DNA from: Lactifluus volemus
Taxonomy: Eukaryota; Basidiomycota; Agaricomycetes; Russulales; Russulaceae
Direction: 5' to 3'
Assembly (NCBI GenBank): GCA_022376515.1
Contig: WTXI01000329.1
Coordinates: 1-38,646 of the forward strand
DNA length: 38,646 bases
The notes under the pieces were generated by a model. It did not search any database. It saw nothing but the letters and a program-made list of their open reading frames with translations, and had not been told where the DNA came from. Numbering within the stretch: the stretch's first letter is position 1; every line of letters starts with the position of its first letter. The position numbers and the translations under genes are program-made. This document shows, one piece after another, positions 33,578 to 38,646 of the stretch.

Positions 33578-34623
33578 ATGTCTGATTGGGGTAAATATCT
33601 CTTTTTTCTCTCTATCATTACTCTATCCTGACAAGTCGGGGTCGGGGTAGAGGTTCTAGGAGGACTCGCCCGTGCGCTCCATATCCAACAAAGCGCCGGT
33701 AACTAAGAATAAATGGGATGGAGAGGACGAGGATGATGACGAACCCGTCGTGCGTGGGCCGATAGGTCAAGTTTTTGATCCCCGGACGTTGTTTTCGTTG
33801 ATCTTGCAACGATCATTCGCAGAGCGATTGGGAAGCCTCTTCCGATGAGGAAAAGTCTGCCGCACCTGTGGCCGCGTCCGTAGCTCCTCCAAAGAAGAAG
33901 GGAACCCTCAAACAGAAGCTTGCGGAGAAGGAGGCTGCGCGCCAAGCCATGCGTGCTGCGGGAGGGACGATAGCCCCGTAGACTACGACGAAGATGCGGT
34001 GCTCGACCCGCGCACCAAAGCGCGGCTTGAGAAGGAGCGCGAGCTCGAGTCGGATTTACGCAATGCTACGGAACTCTTTGGCTCCACCACTATCAAGGGT
34101 GAGTAGATTTGATTTGCCCATTCCATTTCTTTTCGGCCAAGTAAGCTGACAGCAGCCCTCGCCGTTGGTAAGGCTCTTCCGATGCGAATCTGGACAAGAT
34201 CTTAAAGTCGACACCCAAAACCAAGGAGGACTTTATCGCGCTCTCAGATGCCATCATCGCACATGTCGTCAAACAACACCAAGACAAACCGTTATACGCA
34301 AGCTTTGTCGAGCACCACGCGCGCGCCCTTGCTGCGCCGCTCCGTGATGTCGAAATTCGGAAAGCGGCGAGTGGACTCACTACGCTGGCGAATGAGAAAC
34401 AACGTGAACAGAGGATAAAGCGAGTGGAAAGAAAAAGCCAAAATCAGCCGGAAAGCCCGTTCTGGGTGCGAGTAAGCCTCGGCAATAAGTAAGTACTTTA
34501 TGAACGTGTCAGTTTTTTTACATGTGTGGCTGAGCTGTATCGCCCTCTCATTTTAGACTGGATACGGCTGTGTATGATGAGGTGTTGGACGACTTTGGGA
34601 CCAACCCAGATGACTTTATGTGA
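33578..34623 (+). CDS. HCR1: Eukaryotic translation initiation factor 3 subunit J
   Basis: Exons 33578-33590, 33660-33749, 33823-34098, 34173-34488 and 34557-34623, about 253 residues after two frame corrections. Recognisable eIF3j features are the MSDW start, an acidic segment with NKWDGEDEDDDEP, a basic PPKKKGTLKQKLAEKEAAR helix, DPRTKARLEKERELESDL, LKSTPKTKEDFIALSDAI and the C-terminal DDFGTNPDDFM. The protein is a loosely bound eIF3 subunit at the 40S decoding site, acting in initiation and recycling. The G4 run at 33588-33591 seems one base too long at the exon 1 donor, and the G3 run at 33964-33966 one base too short. In exon 4 about 20 residues near 34425-34485 appear to be read in a shifted frame between two compensating changes. 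The gene is essential in type, so these are probably sequence errors. It converges with PWP1, 111 bp away. Confidence 0.85.
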
Positions 34624-34734
34624 ATGTAGCCCTGCTCCGATAGCTGTCTGATTACTCGAGTTGTAGCCCAGAATGCGTAGATTAAGTTATGGATTAGCCG
34701 GCGATATGCCTGCTAGCACAACAAGTACTACTAT

Positions 34735-36753
34735 TCATTCTTCACCTTCGTCGCTGTCATAATCGTCTTCCTCGTCATCTGCGACGCTAATGACGCCTCC
34801 GCCCTTTCGCTCTTTTATCGCACGTCCTGCTTCCGCAAACCTCGCACCGAAAACTTTTCGTGCACCAAAACTCGTACCGACGTCCCAAATCTGCAACTTT
34901 GCCTTTGAGCCCGCTGCCGCGAGCGTCAATGGGTCGTCGGGCGACCACACAGTCGAGAAGACTTCGCCCTTTCGACAGATTAGCACGCACAGGTGTCTAG
35001 AAGCGTAAAAATGCGGACTCACCAATCCGAGGTCGCGGCCAGCGACGAGGCTGACTTGCCGTTTTTCACCCACCTCATCCCCTTGAACGTTCCATATTTT
35101 TACCATTTTGTCTGTACCGGCCGTGGCGAGGCATCCACGGATGTGCGGATTGACGTCCAAGGCACAAGCCGCGCCGTCGTGCGCCGCGATCGTGAAGCGC
35201 GCGGGGGATGGTTGGGTAAGGTCTGATGGCAGTGTCCGTGCGTCGAAATTGACCACCATTCCGTTCTCCAGAGAAACCTATGGACGACAAAGGGACATTC
35301 TCAGACCTGAGGCAAACAACGTTGATAAGACTCGCACATAAAAGCTATGGTTATTCCATGGATCCCAGCGTATTGCCTCGACGTCCGCACCCACGATGGC
35401 ACCAACATCCGCATCGGGCGCTCGTGTGTCGAATACGCGCACAGTACGGTCGTAGCTCCCACTGAGCAACACAGTCGGTTCTGCCGGGTTCCACTGCACA
35501 GCTTGTACCTTGTCCTTGTGCAACTTCTCGAAACTACGAAGGGCCCCCTCTTTCCGGTCCCTTGACAAGTCCCACAGCTTGACCGTGCGATCCGCGCTAC
35601 CGCTCGCGAGCATCTGACGTACCGTACGGTTCCACGAGAGTGTGAGAACGGCATCGACATGGTATTTCTCACTCGCCGCACGATGCTTTGCCTTTTTGCG
35701 TTTCTTCTTCCCGGTTCCCGCAGGCTCTGGGACGTGCGCGGCGGTTGCCTGGGGTCTCCGAGAACAGCATCGGGATAAACGGATTCTAGAAGGTCGACAG
35801 AAAATATTTCAATTTCGGGGTCCATTGTACCAATAGCGATGTAGTTTCCAAACTGTGACGATGAGGAGCCATCGCCGGTCTCCATGGCATCGTCATTGAA
35901 CGACCAGTAGATGAGACGGGATAGTCGAGCCATTCGAGACAGAGAGGCATGCTACTCAATAGCAGGTCGTGGTGTGGGCCCAAGTGTTCCGTTGATTCGT
36001 CGTAGACGAAGAAATGGAGTTGAGGCACGTTTTGTTCTACGATGGCGGTGACGAGCATGTTATCCGTCGGCAAGATTTCGTTTTCCTCACGTTCGAGTTC
36101 ATCGTCGTCCTACATGTCTGCACATTTTATCAGGTGCATAGGGAACAGGGACGCGACGCACCTCCTTGAGAGTGACGTATGGGTCGTCGTCATTATTATG
36201 GTAGAATTGCAACCCTTTTATGTTGGTGAAAGGACCAAAAGCTGGGCAGGGCATATGGTGGTGATCCCAAATAGGGCATGACCAGACGCACTCGATGCCG
36301 GCCCATCGCCTTCTTCGTCATAGGTATCCAAACCGTACTTGGAAATGTCTCCATTCGTTTCGAGTCGTGAGCTCCCCTGCGCGTCTTCATCCATAGCTTC
36401 GTCGTCCTCGCTACGAGGACAATGAATTGGTCATTTCATAATACGAGTTGAGTGAGACGTACTCGACCCAAGCAGAGTCGTCCTCGTCATCATCACTATC
36501 ATCACCGCTCCCATTTATTTGACTCATGGATTGCGCGGCAGCATTCGCGCGTTCCAGTTCTGTGCGCGCATCTTCGAGTTCTATATGAGCAATCTCCTTG
36601 ATTCGCTCAACATCGGCATCGTTCAGAGGCTGTTTTGATGGGTGCCGCGCGGAGAGTCCCCGCTTCACCCTACCCATGAAGCTCAGCCTGTATAAGTGAA
36701 AAAGGGTTACGGTATGATGCGTACCAGGCGACACTCGAAATTAAGTCACCCAT
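34735..36753 (-). CDS. PWP1: Periodic tryptophan protein 1 (PWP1), WD40 ribosome-biogenesis factor
   Basis: Eight exons on the minus strand: 36753-36725, 36669-36463, 36410-36283, 36241-36162, 36109-35918, 35852-35338, 35277-35023 and 34968-34735, about 546 residues after one frame correction. Features in order: start [14 protein letters not shown], an acidic stretch around [56 protein letters not shown] core (here [12 protein letters not shown]), [16 protein letters not shown], then WD repeats with [40 protein letters not shown] and [12 protein letters not shown], and an acidic C-terminal tail. PWP1 acts in nucleolar pre-rRNA processing. At the G-run 35751-35754 (C4 on the coding strand) one base seems missing between VLGDP and AHVPEPAG. 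The intron at 35917-35853 could alternatively be retained linker with an indel; the third intron, 41 nt, is unusually short. Confidence 0.9.
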
Positions 36754-37282
36754 TCCTTGAGCTCGTAAGAAAAAAAGGGAAAAACCGAAAAGCTACCGGT
36801 CCGAGAGGGCCGAAAGGAAAGGCTCACTATCACGGCTGTTGAAGCAAAGGCAAACTACAATTTAACATTATATTCAAATACACGTACATTTTACAGGTCC
36901 TTGTAATAGAATTAGTTGTATAGCGTCATGGTACAAAATCAGAGCATAGGTTGAAACCCAAGATAAATGACTCCTCAGATGAGCAAAGATAACGGGCGTC
37001 CAAAAAAGATTGCGCAAGAGTGTGTGAATATCTACCATGAGGGAATCAGTGGAGAACAGGTGTCTCCGCGGGTGGGCCGCACGGTTTTTGAAGCGATATT
37101 TCGCCCATAAAAAGTTCCTTTTTCTTCAGGCCGCCTACAGGGCGAAAGTTTGATACCCGGAATGGGAAGAGACACACAAAATACTATGACAGAGACGTCA
37201 GTCGGCGGTGCAAAATCACCGCCCAAGGTCAAAACTCCGTACCATGACCGAGTAGTCTCTCGTGCGGAAGCTCTTTGTCAAT
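36754..37282. other. Spacer between PWP1 and arrestin-like gene
   Basis: About 530 bp that should hold the PWP1 promoter and the 3' flank of the arrestin-like gene. Short A- and T-rich runs occur at 36765-36785 and 36855-36900. No gene or repeat was recognised. Confidence 0.4.
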
Positions 37283-38646
37283 TCAATTTTTTTTCTTGGT
37301 GAAGCTCTCCTTGAATTTGATGCACCAACGAGACCGCGCATGTTCCTCGTCTGGTGGAAGTTGCGTGGGCTGATCCTCGAGCTCCCATTGAGCGTTTGCG
37401 ACCCAATCCGTACGGTGGAACGTAGTGAGCCCTGCAACGGTGAACGGGCAGTTAACTTGTCCAAATGCGATCACCCTGAGCAGTCGGACGTCAATGATTT
37501 GTGCTTGTGGAACGGCGACTAGATTGATGGCTCTATATCTTCGCTTGTCATAACGAGGCCAGCGGGATGGGGCCACCCAGGGGGTACGAATTCTAGATAA
37601 TCGTCCGTGAGCCAAAAGTAAAGCGTCAAATGGTGACGACATTTACAGGTATGATGAGCTACGAAAAACTTGAGTTGTCGATGTGATTGCTCGGGATTGA
37701 TGGCTTACCTTGCATACCACTTCAATACTCTTGCCATAAAAGCTACCCTTCACAAGGACGCCGGGGTATTCTTGCGGTTCCCAGTCCGAATTCACAGGGA
37801 AATCGTGCGGTGCTTCAATCGCGCTTGGGGATGGACATGAAGGCATTGAGGGGTCAGGAGGAGGAACGTAACGAATTTGCTGTGTCACCCTGAAGTCAGA
37901 GCCGAGGCCCGATGAACTAACATCCATAAAGGAGGGCAAAGTGCACGAACCCGACATTCCGATTAAGACGCCCACGACGATAGATAGTTACTACCAGCTG
38001 ATGCTTTAGGTCTCTACCACGGCCGTGGGATGAGATGTGACCGGGACCGAGGGAAGATTCTGCTGACGGTGAGTTCGGTGACGAGACCACAATGGTAGGT
38101 GGCACAATAGAAAAAGGCCAATGATAGTGTCCGTCCGAAAGATGCGAGCTGTCGACATTCTGGGGTAACATGACACTTTTGGACTCGCCCGACGGAATTA
38201 TAGGATCGGAATCGAACATCTGCAACTGTCAGTATCCGTCTGACCTCAGCTCACGATCACAACTAACATGGGGAAATTGACAGACCACGACATCCATGCT
38301 CCGCATGCCACTAGGTCACCCGGGGACACCTGTATGAACCCCTCTAGCCTTTCTCCGGAATATAGCAGAGGTGACTCTTGGCTGTTAGACGCACGGCTCA
38401 TGACGGTAATGAGAGCATATTTTCTCCCACGAGACATCAGGTTGTATTCATGTTTTCTGTTGGCGGGGGCCACTACAGGGTCATGAGCTTGGTTGTTGGC
38501 CTGAGTTGCTGGGTCTATGGGGAGCGCAGCAGGCTGCCCGGTGGAAGAACTGCCACCAGTATAAGGCGACGGGGTAGAGAACCGGCGGTGAAGATATTCG
38601 GCAGCGAAGGGTGGGGTCGGTGACGGAGAGACTGTTGGCGCGCTGT
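37283..38646 (-). CDS. Arrestin-like domain protein, 5' part outside the window
   Basis: Minus strand, with the N-terminus beyond 38646: the first frame is open to the edge with a Pro/Ser-rich chain, then KYALITVMSRA and PLLYSGERLEGFIQ, up to a donor after 38330. Further coding blocks lie at about 38225-37960 (SGESKSVMLPQ, HYHWPFSIVPPTIV, LVVTIYRRGRL), about 37950-37709 (DFRVTQQIRYVPPPDP, KGSFYGKSIEVVCKV) and about 37642-37283 (YRAINLVAVPQAQIIDVRLL to a stop). The order of a presentation of an N-terminal beta-sandwich, WPFSI, then a YVPP linker and a second sandwich is what fungal alpha-arrestin-like proteins show; these act as adaptors for transporter ubiquitination and endocytosis. The splice junctions between blocks could not all be fixed, so exon borders are approximate and the family call is moderately sure. 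Confidence 0.58.

Overview
The window looks like nuclear DNA of a filamentous basidiomycete, most likely an agaricomycete of the Rhizoctonia/Ceratobasidium kind. The reasons are genes densely split by 45-65 nt GT-AG introns, pyrimidine-rich start regions, and a fungal gene set (Zn2Cys6 regulator with a fungal transcription-factor domain, PAM18, COQ9, eIF3j, PWP1, DENND6, arrestin-like). The species cannot be fixed from this sequence alone. Gene models below were built by hand from reading frames, splice sites and conserved motifs.

Left part (1-12.7 kb): a Rossmann-fold NAD(P)-binding protein (-) lies head-to-head with an 11-exon Zn2Cys6 transcription factor (+). After 2.6 kb without a convincing gene come a UPF1/SMUBP2-like superfamily 1 helicase (-) and the small mitochondrial import J-protein PAM18/TIM14 (+).

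Central accessory part (12.7-27.7 kb): this is the notable region. A six-exon gene for an IucA/IucC-type NRPS-independent siderophore (NIS) synthetase is present three times in tandem on the + strand (14896-17094, 18417-20621, 23713-25913), with introns and flanks that are also closely similar. Copy A is intact. Copy B is open but carries substitutions in conserved motifs. Copy C has a one-base frameshift. Convergent with copy C is an intact 2-oxoglutarate/Fe(II) dioxygenase (-). A deleted remnant of the same dioxygenase gene follows copy A, so the duplicated unit was probably synthetase plus dioxygenase. Spacers hold dispersed repeat segments, a CTAG-saturated block and a broken proline/glutamine-rich gene. 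A siderophore or other carboxylate-metabolite locus with an oxygenase partner is the best functional reading, but the product is unknown.

Right part (27.7-38.6 kb): ordinary conserved genes return. They are a DENND6-like DENN-domain protein (+) with two probable GC-AG introns, COQ9 (-) sharing a 149-bp promoter with eIF3 subunit j (+), the WD40 ribosome-biogenesis protein PWP1 (-) convergent with eIF3j, and an arrestin-like protein (-) whose 5' end lies outside the window.

Single-base indels, mostly in homopolymers, break otherwise conserved frames in the helicase, eIF3j, PWP1 and synthetase copy C. Several of these are probably assembly errors, so the frameshift in copy C should not be taken as proof of pseudogenisation.
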